The notes beneath the pieces are model-generated. The model ran no database searches. It was not told the DNA's origin and saw only the letters and a list, made by a program, of their open reading frames with translations. A stretch of 64,000 bases of DNA from JAGVSR01 sp964589785 (GTDB taxonomy: Bacteria > Pseudomonadota > Alphaproteobacteria > Rhizobiales > Hyphomicrobiaceae), in the NCBI GenBank assembly GCA_964589785.1, contig CAZPUQ010000013.1, positions 1 to 64,000 of the forward strand, given 5' to 3'. Every line of letters starts with the position of its first letter. The first letter of the stretch is position 1. Position numbers and translations under genes: made by a program. Positions 7,640-17,109 of the stretch are shown in pieces.

Positions 7640-9289
7640 TCAACGGAAGCCCGTCATTTCGGCGTCGGGATGCTCCAGAATATCCATATCGCCCCGATAA
7701 TCACCGGTGCCGATCTCGAACAATCCCAACAAGGTCGCAAATACGTTATCGTGCGACCATCGGCGGCTGCTGCGTTCCCCAAGCGTGGCCAGCAGAACGT
7801 CGTGCTTGATGCCTGCACCGAGCCACATCACGGCTGGGACATGCCTTTGCGCTTCCGGCGCGAACGCGTACGGCGCACCATGTAGATAGAGGCCATACTC
7901 GCCGAGCGACTCACCGTGATCGCTCGCATAGAGCATCGCCGTCTCGAAGCGATGATCATTGGCCTTCAACAGCGCAATCACTTTGGACAGGAAATGATCC
8001 GTATAAAGGATCGCGTTGTCGTAGGCATTATGGATTTCTTCGGTCGTGCAAGACCCCAGGTCGCTGGTGCGGCACACCGGAGTGAAGCGCTCGAACGCCT
8101 TCGGATAGCGCTTGAAGTATGCCGGCCCATGATTGCCCATCTGATGCAGGACTATGAGAATGTCGCCGCTCTGAGCATCGATGTAGGATTGGAGGCCATC
8201 GAGCATCCCCTCATCGCGACACTCTTCATCATCGCACATCGGATTGAGCTTCGGCGACTTGAAGTCCTGGTACGTCAGCCGGTCGGCAACGCCCTTGGAG
8301 CTCGAGTTGTTGTCGCGCCACAAGACACTGACCCCGGCGCGCGACAGGACGTCCAGAACGTTCTCTGTCGTACGTGCGGTGCCGGCATTGAAGCGGGAAT
8401 GGCCCAGGTTCGAGAACATGCACGGTATCGATTGGGCGGTCGACGTCCCGCACGACCAGAAGTCCGGGAAATTGAGTACGCCCGCCTTTCGCAATTCCGG
8501 CGTTGTATCGCGAGCGTACCCGTTCAAACCCCAATGATCGGCGCGGACCGTCTCGCCGACGACCATGATGATGAGCTCGCGATGGGCATCGCGGAGAGAC
8601 CTGGCGGCATCCGGTGCCACCGCGACGGGCGGGTCTGCCGCGTCAGGCGCTGTGCGAGCAGCGTAGCGAATGGCCGACAAGAGAGCGTAGGTTGGGATGG
8701 CCGCGCTGGTTACTTCGCCGTGCTCGCGCAATAGTCCTGCATAGTGTCCGCCAAACGCCACGGTCGATGCGACAAGCGCGACCGAGGAGAAGCCGGCGAG
8801 CTTCAGGCGGACGATGGTTTCGACGCGCCAAGGAGGGAAGATCAGGCGCGTACGCCAGACGGCGAGCGAGGGAAGAATGCCGAGAAGTCCCATCCAGGCG
8901 ATCATTATGGGATTCCAAAGATCCCCTGCCTCGGCGCGGTCGGTTTCAAGCGCGTTGGCGACCATCTGTGTGTCGAACACCGTGCCATACGCATGGGCAA
9001 AATACGCCAGCACAGAGCTCAGGACGAGCACGAGCATCAGAATCGGCTTGACGAGGAAGCGATGGCAGACCGCCGATAGGAGAAGAACGAAGAGCGCCGC
9101 GAGACTGACGAAGAGCGATATGTAGAAGAGCCAGCTCGACGCAGAAGATCCAAAGGCGCGGACTGCGGCCGCGAAGAATGTGGTGTTGTCGAAGAGCGCG
9201 ATGAAGATTGCGACGGCAGCGATGACCTCGCCGCTGGTCGTCGGACGATCGAACCATTGCTGACCCGGTTTCGATAGCTTCGTGGGCAT
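7640..9289 (-). CDS. eptA: Phosphoethanolamine-lipid A transferase, EptA/MCR family
   Basis: About 549 residues. An N-terminal block of five membrane helices (residues 15-190) is followed by a periplasmic sulfatase-fold domain. Key family elements are visible: GETVRADHWGLNGY with the Thr nucleophile, the CGTSTAQSIPCMFS stretch, HQMGNHGPAYF, and YASDHGESLGE with metal ligands. Several Cys could form the disulfides typical of EptA. The enzyme transfers phosphoethanolamine from phosphatidylethanolamine to lipid A phosphate and lowers envelope negative charge. Start chosen at MPTKLSKP; an in-frame ATG at 9352 would add 21 residues. Its location between metal-efflux genes suggests co-acquisition with the resistance region. 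Confidence 0.88.
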   Translation of the reverse strand: MPTKLSKPGQQWFDRPTTSGEVIAAVAIFIALFDNTTFFAAAVRAFGSSASSWLFYISLFVSLAALFVLLLSAVCHRFLVKPILMLVLVLSSVLAYFAHAYGTVFDTQMVANALETDRAEAGDLWNPIMIAWMGLLGILPSLAVWRTRLIFPPWRVETIVRLKLAGFSSVALVASTVAFGGHYAGLLREHGEVTSAAIPTYALLSAIRYAARTAPDAADPPVAVAPDAARSLRDAHRELIIMVVGETVRADHWGLNGYARDTTPELRKAGVLNFPDFWSCGTSTAQSIPCMFSNLGHSRFNAGTARTTENVLDVLSRAGVSVLWRDNNSSSKGVADRLTYQDFKSPKLNPMCDDEECRDEGMLDGLQSYIDAQSGDILIVLHQMGNHGPAYFKRYPKAFERFTPVCRTSDLGSCTTEEIHNAYDNAILYTDHFLSKVIALLKANDHRFETAMLYASDHGESLGEYGLYLHGAPYAFAPEAQRHVPAVMWLGAGIKHDVLLATLGERSSRRWSHDNVFATLLGLFEIGTGDYRGDMDILEHPDAEMTGFR

Positions 9290-9476
9290 AACCGCTGCTT
9301 TGCTCCACCGCCTTCTTGTGAGGTCTTCGGATGCTGCCGTTGCTGTTTGCATCCATGCGGCAAAGCGCGATACCTCTCATTTTTGGCAAGCTGAAGTCGA
9401 AAAGTCCGGCCGCCCGCACGGTGAAGCCGGCAACTGCAGGCCGTCCGTCGACGCGCACGTCATCTCGGCCCCACAA

Positions 9477-9665
9477 TCAGGAGCCGGAGTGCGAAGGGTT
9501 GTCCTGTTGCGCATCCTGATCCGGCGCTCGCGTCAACTGCTCTATGATCGTCGGGCGTTCCGTCGGCCGCCTGACGGCCCATCGCGCGACCAGAATGACG
9601 CCCGCCACAAAGCAGATTGCCGTCAGTATCGATAAGATCATCCATGGAGAACCAAGCGGCATCAT
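9477..9665 (-). CDS. Small single-pass membrane protein
   Basis: 62 residues with one hydrophobic helix (about residues 8-27) and a charged, Gln/Asp-rich cytoplasmic tail. Its ATG overlaps the stop codon of the DUF3240 gene by ATGA, which suggests translational coupling and a role tied to the CzcAB pump. I do not recognise a named family. Confidence 0.5.
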   Translation of the reverse strand: MMPLGSPWMILSILTAICFVAGVILVARWAVRRPTERPTIIEQLTRAPDQDAQQDNPSHSGS

Positions 9666-10012
9666 CCCGTCACTCCTGATTGCTCGCGACCGGATGCAGA
9701 AATGGACGCGCGCCCAAACTCCAGAACGGGTTCCATCCAATAGGCCATGTGGGGAATCGGCGTCTTCTGGCCGATCTCGGCCACAAGCGAGCTGGCCCTG
9801 GCTCGATCCATGATCGCGACAATGACGCCGCGCCGAACTCGGCCGCGCACCCGCTCTGCAATGCTCGCGGTCGCGAAGCTCTCTCCGTGCCCCTCTGCAT
9901 TCCAGGTGGTGAATCCGGTGACGGGCGGATCGGAGGCGAGTATCAGCTCGACGATGCGATCGGTTGCATCGGTTGGGACGACAAGGGTGAGTTTGCAGAC
10001 AGTCGTTTCCAC
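9662..10012 (-). CDS. DUF3240 protein associated with RND metal efflux
   Basis: 116 residues, resembling DUF3240, a small PII-like ferredoxin-fold family commonly found beside CzcA/CusA pumps. A beta-alpha-beta pattern and a GFTTWNAEGHG loop are visible. The function is unknown; a metal- or nucleotide-sensing adaptor for the pump is a guess from context. The chosen ATG lies inside the 3' end of czcA (70-bp overlap). A later start would shorten the overlap but remove the first beta strand. Confidence 0.7.
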   Translation of the reverse strand: METTVCKLTLVVPTDATDRIVELILASDPPVTGFTTWNAEGHGESFATASIAERVRGRVRRGVIVAIMDRARASSLVAEIGQKTPIPHMAYWMEPVLEFGRASISASGREQSGVTG

Positions 10013-13000
10013 GTGATGCTCCGCATTTCAGTTGTCATGCCGGCGCCTGACGCAGCGCCAAACCGGCGGAAGAGGATCGGCAAGAGGATAAGCGTCAGCG
10101 CGGTCGAGGTTACGAGCCCGCCGATGACGACGATGGCGAGCGGCTTCTGGATCTCGGAACCGGGACCCGTCGCAAAGAGCAGCGGGACGAGCCCAAGAGC
10201 CGCGATGCTCGCCGTCATCAAGACGGGACGAAGCCGCCGGACGGCACCGTCGAAGACAGCCGTCTCTATGGACTTTCCTTCCGCGACGAGCTGGTTGAAG
10301 TGCGAGACGAGGACCAGGCCATTGAGGACGGCGATGCCGAGAAGTGCAATGAAGCCGACCGAGGCCGGCACCGACAGATACTCGCCCGATGCCAGCAGTG
10401 CGAGAATGCCGCCCACAAGCGCGAAGGGCACATTCGCGAGGATGAGCAGCGACTGCCGGACCGAACGCAGCGTCGCGAACAGAACGCCGAAGATCGAGAG
10501 AACGGCGATGGGAACGACGATGGCGAGACGGGTGGCGGCCCGGCGCTGGTTCTCGAACTCCCCGCCCCAGACGAGGCGGTATCCCTGCGGAAGCGCGACC
10601 TTGTCCGCGACGGCCCTCTGGGCCTCCTCGACGAAGCCGACGAGGTCCCGACCCGTCACATAAGCCTGTACGATCGCGAAGCGCGAGGCGTTCTCGCGAT
10701 CGATCTTCACAGGGCCGGCGGTGCGGTGGATGCGGGCCACGTCTTGCGCCCTGACGAGACCGCCATCACCGGCGGCAAGCTGCATCCGTTCGAACTCGTC
10801 CGGCGCGTGGCGAACGCTTTCGGCACCGCGCAGGATGATCTGGGTTCGGCGCCCGGGCTCGGCGACAATGCCGGCGGATGCGCCTTCGATCATGGCTTTG
10901 AGCTCGTCCTGAACGCGCGAGACATCAAGGCCGGTGCGACCGGCGGCGAGCCGATCGACCGCCACTTCCAGATAGTCGACACTGTCATTCGCGACGGTTG
11001 AGACCTCCGATGCTCCGGGGATGCCGCCCAACGCCGCCAGGATCTGACCAGCGAGGTCCGACAGAACCGCGAGCTCGGGCCCGAAGATCTTGACAGCCAG
11101 ATCGCCTCGGGCGCCCGTCAGCATCTCGGATGTGCGCATCTCGATCGGTTGCGTGAACGCGAACTCGAAGCCTGGGAGATCGCTCATGGCCGTTCGGAGT
11201 TCTCCGATCAGCCACTCCTTGTCCGGGACACGCCATTGCTCCTTTGGCTTCAGGACGAGGAAGGCGTCGGTTTCATTCGGCCCCATGGGGTCGAGCCCCA
11301 GTTCGTCGGAACCTACGCGAGCCACGACGCGCTCGATCTCCGGGACTTTGGCCATCAGGCGTCTCTGGATCAGAACATCACCGGCGATGCTGGCATCGAG
11401 GTTGATCGACGGAAGCTTCGTGACCTGCATGATGACTGAGCCCTCGTCCATCGTCGGCATAAAGGACTTGCCGACCGCCGCGTACGCCACGACCATCGCA
11501 GCGAGGCCTGCCACGGCCACGCCATAGACGGGCCCCGGAAGGCGCAGGCAGGCGCCAAGGACCGACCTGTAACCTCGCGTCAGGACGCGCATGAGCCAGG
11601 GTTCGCTGTGCGCGCTCTGCTTCAAGACAAACGACGAGAGAACCGGAATGAGAGTGAGCGAGAGCAGGAGCGAAGCGCTGAGTGCGAAGACGATCGTCAG
11701 AGCAACAGGTCCGAACAGCTTTCCTTCGAGCCCTTGTAGCGACATGAGGGGCAGGAAGACGAGGCAAATGATGACGATGCCGGACACCACGGGCGTCGCG
11801 ACTTCGTCAGCGGCACGATACACACGATGGAGGAGCGGAACGCGTCCATTCGGGCCGTGCAGACGTTCAACCGTATTCTCGACCACCACGACAGCAGCAT
11901 CGACGATGAGGCCGATCGCGATCGCAAGGCCACCGAGGCTCATGAGATTCGCGGACATGCCGAAGATGCGCATCATCGCGAACGTCATCAGGGCAGCGAA
12001 CGGAAGCGTGACGGCGACAACGAGGGCCGCGCGAAGGTTGCCGAGGAACGCGAGCAACAGAACGACGACGAGCACGGCGGCTTCGAGGAGGGCCTTGGTA
12101 ACCGTGCCTACCGCTTCCGCGATGAGGTGCGATCGGTCATAGAACGCCTCCAGCTTCACGCCTTCCGGCAGGCTCGGCTTCAGTTCCTCTAGCCGGTCGC
12201 GGATGGAGGCCACGAGGGTGCTTGCATCCGCACCGCGCAGGGACAGCACGAGCCCCTGCACGGCCTCGCCGCCTCCGTCGCGCGTAACGGCTCCATAGCG
12301 GGTCAAGCTGCCGATCCGGACGGCCGCGACGTCGCCTAGGCGCAGCACGCCCCCTTTGGCCGTCTTGAGGACGATCGCGGCAAGGTCGTCCGGCGTCTGG
12401 ATGGCCCCCTCGCTGCGCACGACGAGAGCTTTCTCGCCTTCCGATATGCGCCCTGCGCCATCGTTGCGGTTGTTGGTCTCAATCGCATGGATGATGTCGG
12501 TGACACCCAACCGCGCTGCCGCCATCTTTGGACCATCGGGCAGCACCTCGAACGTCCTCACGAGGCCGCCAAGCGCGTTGACGTCGGCCACGCCGGGGAT
12601 CGTGCGCAGGGCAGGACGGATGGTCCAGTCGAGCAAACTGCGGCGGTCTTCGAGCGTCAAGTTTCCGCCTTCGATCGTGAACATGAAGACGTCCGACAGC
12701 GGCGTCGACGCAGGTGCCAGTCCACCGCTCACGCTGGCAGGAAGATCGGGCTGCACGGTCGCAAGTCGCTCGGCGACCTGCTGCCGGGCCCAATAGATAT
12801 CCGTACCGTCCTCGAAATCGATTGTGACGTCGGCGATCGCATATTTCGCGGCCGACCGCAGGATCGTCTGCCGTGGAATGCCGAGAAGCTCCATCTCGAG
12901 CGGCGTGATGACGCGGCTTTCCACCTCCTCGGGCGTCATACCGGGCGCCTTCAGGATCATCTTCACTTGAACGGGTGACACGTTCGGGAAGGCGTCGATC

Positions 13001-13104
13001 GGAAGAGTCCGGAACGCATAGGCACCGAAGAGGGCTGCCAGACCGGCCAAGAGCAGGATGAAAGCGCGCTGCGTCAGAGAGAACTCGATCAGGCGCCGCA
13101 ACAT
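9943..13104 (-). CDS. czcA: RND-family heavy-metal efflux pump, CzcA-like
   Basis: 1053 residues with the RND layout: TM1 at the N-terminus, a large periplasmic loop (about 40-340), TM2-6 including AIAIGLIVDAAVVVVENT, a second periplasmic loop (about 550-850) and TM8-12. It belongs to the heavy-metal efflux (HME) branch. The TM4 motif keeps the second Asp and the Glu used for proton relay, but the position of the first Asp in CzcA (DFG..VD) is Ala, so metal choice may differ from classical Co/Zn/Cd pumps. The gene starts 3 bp after czcB. No outer-membrane channel gene (czcC) is present here, so the pump must borrow one. Confidence 0.9.
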   Translation of the reverse strand: MLRRLIEFSLTQRAFILLLAGLAALFGAYAFRTLPIDAFPNVSPVQVKMILKAPGMTPEEVESRVITPLEMELLGIPRQTILRSAAKYAIADVTIDFEDGTDIYWARQQVAERLATVQPDLPASVSGGLAPASTPLSDVFMFTIEGGNLTLEDRRSLLDWTIRPALRTIPGVADVNALGGLVRTFEVLPDGPKMAAARLGVTDIIHAIETNNRNDGAGRISEGEKALVVRSEGAIQTPDDLAAIVLKTAKGGVLRLGDVAAVRIGSLTRYGAVTRDGGGEAVQGLVLSLRGADASTLVASIRDRLEELKPSLPEGVKLEAFYDRSHLIAEAVGTVTKALLEAAVLVVVLLLAFLGNLRAALVVAVTLPFAALMTFAMMRIFGMSANLMSLGGLAIAIGLIVDAAVVVVENTVERLHGPNGRVPLLHRVYRAADEVATPVVSGIVIICLVFLPLMSLQGLEGKLFGPVALTIVFALSASLLLSLTLIPVLSSFVLKQSAHSEPWLMRVLTRGYRSVLGACLRLPGPVYGVAVAGLAAMVVAYAAVGKSFMPTMDEGSVIMQVTKLPSINLDASIAGDVLIQRRLMAKVPEIERVVARVGSDELGLDPMGPNETDAFLVLKPKEQWRVPDKEWLIGELRTAMSDLPGFEFAFTQPIEMRTSEMLTGARGDLAVKIFGPELAVLSDLAGQILAALGGIPGASEVSTVANDSVDYLEVAVDRLAAGRTGLDVSRVQDELKAMIEGASAGIVAEPGRRTQIILRGAESVRHAPDEFERMQLAAGDGGLVRAQDVARIHRTAGPVKIDRENASRFAIVQAYVTGRDLVGFVEEAQRAVADKVALPQGYRLVWGGEFENQRRAATRLAIVVPIAVLSIFGVLFATLRSVRQSLLILANVPFALVGGILALLASGEYLSVPASVGFIALLGIAVLNGLVLVSHFNQLVAEGKSIETAVFDGAVRRLRPVLMTASIAALGLVPLLFATGPGSEIQKPLAIVVIGGLVTSTALTLILLPILFRRFGAASGAGMTTEMRSITWKRLSANSPLSSQPMQPIASSS

Positions 13105-13107
13105 GGC

Positions 13108-14199
13108 TCACTCACTCTGCAGAAGCGATTCGAGCTGCGGCAGGCCGCTCGCCGCGATCTCCTGGTCGGGCGCAAGAGCTCCCGTCACGGTCGCGGACGC
13201 GCGTGATTTACCCTTGAGGACGATTGGCGTCAGGGAAAAGCCCTCCTTGCTGCGCGTAAAGACGGCATGAGCGTTGTTAATCCAGGCGACCGCCGACGCG
13301 GGGACCTCGAAGCTTCCCGTCTCGGCAGGACGCTTGAGTGTGATGGTGACAAGCTGTCCTGCGAGCAGCGGAGAACCCGCAGGAACGGTCACGAGCAGCG
13401 TCGCCGAGCGCGTCATGGCATCGAGGGTTCCGCCGACCGAGAGCACGGTGCCCTCGAGCGCGTCGGAAATCTGAATGGGATCGCCGCGGTGAACCTGCTG
13501 CACCAGATCCGCAGGCAGCTGCGCCTCGATCCACAGATCCTCGTTCGTCGCAATGGTGACGGCCGGAGCCATGGCCTCGACTTGAGAACCCGGTTGGACT
13601 GTCGCAATGACGACCTTGCCGTCCTCCGGCGCGACGATGGAATAGCGGCCACCCTCGCCGACCTGTATATCGCCGATCGCGAACGTACGGCGCTGTGCCG
13701 CGATGGCCGCCTCGGACTTGCGCACGTGCGCCTCGGCCTCCTCGGCGATCGCGGCACTGAGAATTTTCTTGTTTGCAAGATCGCGCTTCCAGCCTGCAAC
13801 GGCCGCAAACTTCTGCAACTCCGCTTCCTGCTGCGCGAGGTTGCCATACGCCTCGATCAGTTCGCGGCTCAGCACCATGATCAGCGGATCGCCCTTCTGG
13901 ACGATCTGCCCCGGCAGGGCGTCGACCTTCAGCACTGTTCCCGCGAACGGCGCGGCGGCCGTGATGCGGGCGTTTGAAGCCGGAACGACAGTTCCCGGCA
14001 AGACAGCCACCGACTCGGTCGATGCGCGCTTCACGCGGCTGATCGAGATGTCCATCTGCTCGACCTGCAAAGGGGAGATGACCACGTCGTTGGCCGCCAC
14101 GGCCGTTGCGAAAAGGCCTAGGACCGAGATGAATGCGCACATGCCTGCCGGATGGATCGAACGGCCTCCCGGGGGATTTGTGCTTTGATCACGAGACAT
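13108..14199 (-). CDS. czcB: Periplasmic adaptor (membrane fusion) subunit, CzcB-like
   Basis: 363 residues. A signal peptide or anchor ends near residue 35, followed by a barrel-sandwich/lipoyl half, an alpha-helical hairpin (about 110-170), the second lipoyl half and beta-barrel domains. It links the RND pump to an outer-membrane channel. It lacks the His-rich N-terminal metal-binding extension of some CzcB proteins. An AAGGATC ribosome site precedes the ATG. It is first in the order czcB-czcA-DUF3240-small protein, divergent from the two-component genes 700 bp away. Confidence 0.87.
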   Translation of the reverse strand: MSRDQSTNPPGGRSIHPAGMCAFISVLGLFATAVAANDVVISPLQVEQMDISISRVKRASTESVAVLPGTVVPASNARITAAAPFAGTVLKVDALPGQIVQKGDPLIMVLSRELIEAYGNLAQQEAELQKFAAVAGWKRDLANKKILSAAIAEEAEAHVRKSEAAIAAQRRTFAIGDIQVGEGGRYSIVAPEDGKVVIATVQPGSQVEAMAPAVTIATNEDLWIEAQLPADLVQQVHRGDPIQISDALEGTVLSVGGTLDAMTRSATLLVTVPAGSPLLAGQLVTITLKRPAETGSFEVPASAVAWINNAHAVFTRSKEGFSLTPIVLKGKSRASATVTGALAPDQEIAASGLPQLESLLQSE

Positions 14200-14233
14200 G
14201 GCTGATCCTTTGAACTTTCGACGGCATCGGCGA

Positions 14234-14431
14234 TCAGGCGCGACTTACGGGCAACGGCTCCGCCTTGTGTCCGTCGGTGCGCCGGGGCGTGCTGCTGCGG
14301 TGCCGGACCTGCCGCGCGTCGGCGAGGCCGGCATGCTGAAGGCTTCGATCTATGAGAGCGGCAGGCGAAAGCGCTAGGCCGAGCAGTACTGCGGCCAAAA
14401 CTGAACAGGCGCCCAGGCAATTGGGGGACAT
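14234..14431 (-). CDS. Small exported basic protein, unknown
   Basis: 65 residues. The N-terminus looks like a signal peptide (hydrophobic to about residue 28), and the rest is basic and disordered with several His. A GGAG site lies about 8-11 bp before the ATG. It is on the same strand as czcB and 34 bp upstream of it, so it may be co-transcribed with the pump. I do not recognise a family. Confidence 0.45.
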   Translation of the reverse strand: MSPNCLGACSVLAAVLLGLALSPAALIDRSLQHAGLADARQVRHRSSTPRRTDGHKAEPLPVSRA

Positions 14432-14454
14432 TCAAGATCTCCGGCCAAAGCAAT

Positions 14455-14679
14455 TCAGGTTCGAGCGGTGGGGCTTTTTGGGGGGGTCACAGGCAGATGC
14501 TCGCGTGTGTGGCAGTAGACGCGCCGCGGAGTGTTATGGCAGTGCCTATATGTGCGGACGTCCGCAAGGCGCCAGGGGGCGGCCTGCGCCTGGCCTTCGT
14601 AAGCCATGGCACTGTTCCAGTCGGGGATGCCGTAGGGCGCTGCGAAGAGTACTGCTGCGAGGATCGACCCGGTTGCCAT
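14455..14679 (-). CDS. Small exported Cys/His-containing protein, unknown
   Basis: About 74 residues from an ATG with GGAG 6 bp upstream; an in-frame ATG 12 bp earlier is possible. The signal-like N-terminus is followed by a short mature region with a His/Cys cluster (YRHCHNTPRRVYCHT) that could bind metal or form a disulfide. Its position upstream of the czc genes and next to the two-component system suggests a periplasmic metal-related accessory; that is inference. Confidence 0.45.
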   Translation of the reverse strand: MATGSILAAVLFAAPYGIPDWNSAMAYEGQAQAAPWRLADVRTYRHCHNTPRRVYCHTREHLPVTPPKSPTART

Positions 14680-14919
14680 GAGACGCTCCATTCCACCCCA
14701 CCTCGTTGATTTGCGACACGAGCCACAAAGACTGTGTTGCATCCAAGCTTCCACACATCGGATGATGCGTGGCTGACGGCGGCTGTCAGTGTCTCGTCAT
14801 CAGCCATGCGAACCTGAAACAGGGCTGAATACCGCCCGCGACCGCTTGCTCTCGGCTTTTCAGGCTCATTTCAGATTCGTTATGCTAATTGGCGGGGAAC
14901 CGTACGTGAGAGGCGAGAC

Positions 14920-15573
14920 ATCCGCGTTCTGCTTGTCGAAGATGACCGTGAGATCGCACGCAGGCTGGGCGAAGGCCTTGCCGGCGCGGGATTTTCCGTG
15001 GAGCACGCCTACTCCGGTCCGGACGGGCTGGCGTTCGGGATGAATGACTCGTTCGACGCGGTCATCCTCGATCTCGGTCTGCCTCAGATGCAGGGAGTCG
15101 ATGTTCTGAAGACTTGGCGCAAAGAAAGGCGCAACTTTCCCGTTCTGATCCTAACCGCACGAGGCACTTGGTCCGAAAAGGTTGATGGACTGAACGCAGG
15201 AGCCGACGACTATTTGACGAAGCCGTTTCATGTGCTGGAGGTGGTGGCCAGGATCAACGCCTTGATCCGGCGCTCAGCTGGGTTGGCGTCACCGGTCGTA
15301 CGGCACGGAAATCTCTGTCTGGACACTTCGACCGGCAAGGCGAGGTTCAAGGGTGAAGATGTGGAACTGACCGCGCGCGAACTGAAGATGCTCAACTATT
15401 TCATGCACCGCGTAGGTAGGATCATTTCGCAGAACGAACTAGCCGAGCACCTCTATTCGACCGACGAGAACAGGGAGTCGAACACGATCGAAGTCTACGT
15501 GAGCCGTCTCCGCCGCAAGACCTCACCCGACATCATCAAGACGGTGCGTGGACTCGGATACCGGATGGATTGA
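14920..15573 (+). CDS. OmpR-family response regulator
   Basis: Receiver domain with the acidic DD pair, phospho-acceptor Asp near residue 51 (VILDLGLP), the ILTARG Thr region and KPF Lys. A C-terminal winged helix ends in RGLGYRMD. The next gene, 3 bp on, is the histidine kinase. The start is a puzzle: no ATG, GTG or TTG is in frame upstream of the essential acidic residues. The first in-frame GTG (14998) would remove beta-1, helix-1 and the DD pair. Either initiation uses a rare codon (I placed the start at ATC 14920) or a one-base frameshift joins it to the GTG at 14906. Position next to czc suggests metal-responsive control. Confidence 0.75.
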   Translation: MRVLLVEDDREIARRLGEGLAGAGFSVEHAYSGPDGLAFGMNDSFDAVILDLGLPQMQGVDVLKTWRKERRNFPVLILTARGTWSEKVDGLNAGADDYLTKPFHVLEVVARINALIRRSAGLASPVVRHGNLCLDTSTGKARFKGEDVELTARELKMLNYFMHRVGRIISQNELAEHLYSTDENRESNTIEVYVSRLRRKTSPDIIKTVRGLGYRMD

Positions 15574-15576
15574 CTC

Positions 15577-16974
15577 ATGTTCTCGCTGAAAAGCCTGAAA
15601 GCACGATTGATTGCGGTAGCGGCCGTCTGGATCCTCGCCGGCGTGATTGCCTCAGGGCTCGTGCTGTCGTCCATCTTCCGCCAGCACGTCACCGCGCAGT
15701 TCAAAGACGAGCTCTTCGTCCACCTGTCCGAACTCGAGAGGCTTGCCGAGATCCGCGACGGCGCCGCGATGCTCACGCGTTACCTCAGCGACCCGCGTTA
15801 CGATGAACCGCTGTCCGGCTTCTATTGGGAGATACAGCGCGACGATTCTGTTCTGGCCCGCTCGACCTCGATGCAGGGTCCGATGCTCAAAACCCCCATC
15901 GATCAGCCGAAAGACGTCGGAGTTCATACGCACATGACTGAAGGGCCGACCGGCCCCCTCCTCGTTGCCGAGCATGGCCGCTGGGTAACTCCTTCAGGCC
16001 CCGTCGTGCGCTTCGTCATCGGAACGGATCAGCGCCACCTCGACAAGGTTCTGGGTGAATTTGACCGAACGATGGGCCTATCCCTCGCGGCCTTCGCCTC
16101 TGCGTTGATCCTGGCTGCAGCACTTCTGATCACTCTTGCATTGCGTCCGCTCGACCGGCTCCGATCGGAACTTGCTCACGTTCAGCGTGGAACGAGCAAG
16201 CGGATATCGGAAACGTTTCCCTCGGAGGTGCAGCCGCTCGTCGATGATCTCAACGGCTTGCTCGCCTCGACGGCAGATCTTGTCCAGCGGGCGCGAACAC
16301 AAGCAGGGAATATCGCCCACGGCCTAAAGACACCGCTTGCCGTCCTCGCCGACGAGGCGCACCGGCTAGAGCGAGATGGACTGACCAAGGCGGCGGCCAC
16401 AATCGTCGCGCAGGTCAAGAAAATGCAAGCGCACATCGACTACCAGATCACGCGTGCCCGTGCGGCGGCGGCGCATGTGACCTTGGGCAACTCCGCTTCA
16501 GTTTCGGCTGCCATCGACGACGTGACGTCGGCCCTGCAGCGGCTCTACCGTGCGCGCGAGATTACCGCTGCGAGTTCTCTGGATCCCGGTCTGCGTGTCG
16601 CCTGCGACCGTCAAGACTTGAACGAGATCTTGGCGAACCTGCTCGACAATGCCTTCAAGCACGCAATACGCCGCGTCGAAATATCGACCGGGCCCGCGAC
16701 GCAAGGAGACCGTGTTAACATCGTGATCGACGATGATGGGCCGGGGCTTCCGCCGGAGGCCCGCGATATCGTCTTTAACGTGGGCGAACGCTGGGACAGC
16801 CAGGAATCCGGCTCCGGATTGGGGCTTGCAATCGCTCGCGATCTGACGCGGCTCTACGGCGGCGATGTCTCCCTCTCCGAAAGTCCGATCGGTGGCCTGC
16901 GCGTCGAGATCATCATGCCCTGCGTCACGGCTCGTTCCCGAGAGGCCGCGAATTGGATTCACGATGTTGCCTGA
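15577..16974 (+). CDS. Sensor histidine kinase of the adjacent two-component system
   Basis: 465 residues: TM1 (about 9-31), a periplasmic sensor region (about 32-165), TM2 (about 168-190), HAMP, a dimerisation helix with phospho-acceptor His248 in NIAHGLKTPLAV, and a HATPase_c domain with NLLDNAFKHA, DDDGPGLP and GSGLGLAIARD boxes. The 'HGLKTPL' type of H-box is shared with PhoQ-like kinases. It starts 3 bp after the regulator gene and is probably translationally coupled. The signal is unknown; metals or cationic stress fit the neighbourhood (czc, eptA). Confidence 0.88.
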   Translation: MFSLKSLKARLIAVAAVWILAGVIASGLVLSSIFRQHVTAQFKDELFVHLSELERLAEIRDGAAMLTRYLSDPRYDEPLSGFYWEIQRDDSVLARSTSMQGPMLKTPIDQPKDVGVHTHMTEGPTGPLLVAEHGRWVTPSGPVVRFVIGTDQRHLDKVLGEFDRTMGLSLAAFASALILAAALLITLALRPLDRLRSELAHVQRGTSKRISETFPSEVQPLVDDLNGLLASTADLVQRARTQAGNIAHGLKTPLAVLADEAHRLERDGLTKAAATIVAQVKKMQAHIDYQITRARAAAAHVTLGNSASVSAAIDDVTSALQRLYRAREITAASSLDPGLRVACDRQDLNEILANLLDNAFKHAIRRVEISTGPATQGDRVNIVIDDDGPGLPPEARDIVFNVGERWDSQESGSGLGLAIARDLTRLYGGDVSLSESPIGGLRVEIIMPCVTARSREAANWIHDVA

Positions 16975-17109
16975 AGGGAGGGAGGTCAGCCCGCATCGTT
17001 TCATTCCTAATTCCTGGACTCGCGTGAACGCGAGTCGTCGCGCACGCAGGTCCGCCTAAGACGTCGCAGTAGGCTCTTTGAGCGCAATCAACGTGGCTAT
17101 TCCCTACGA

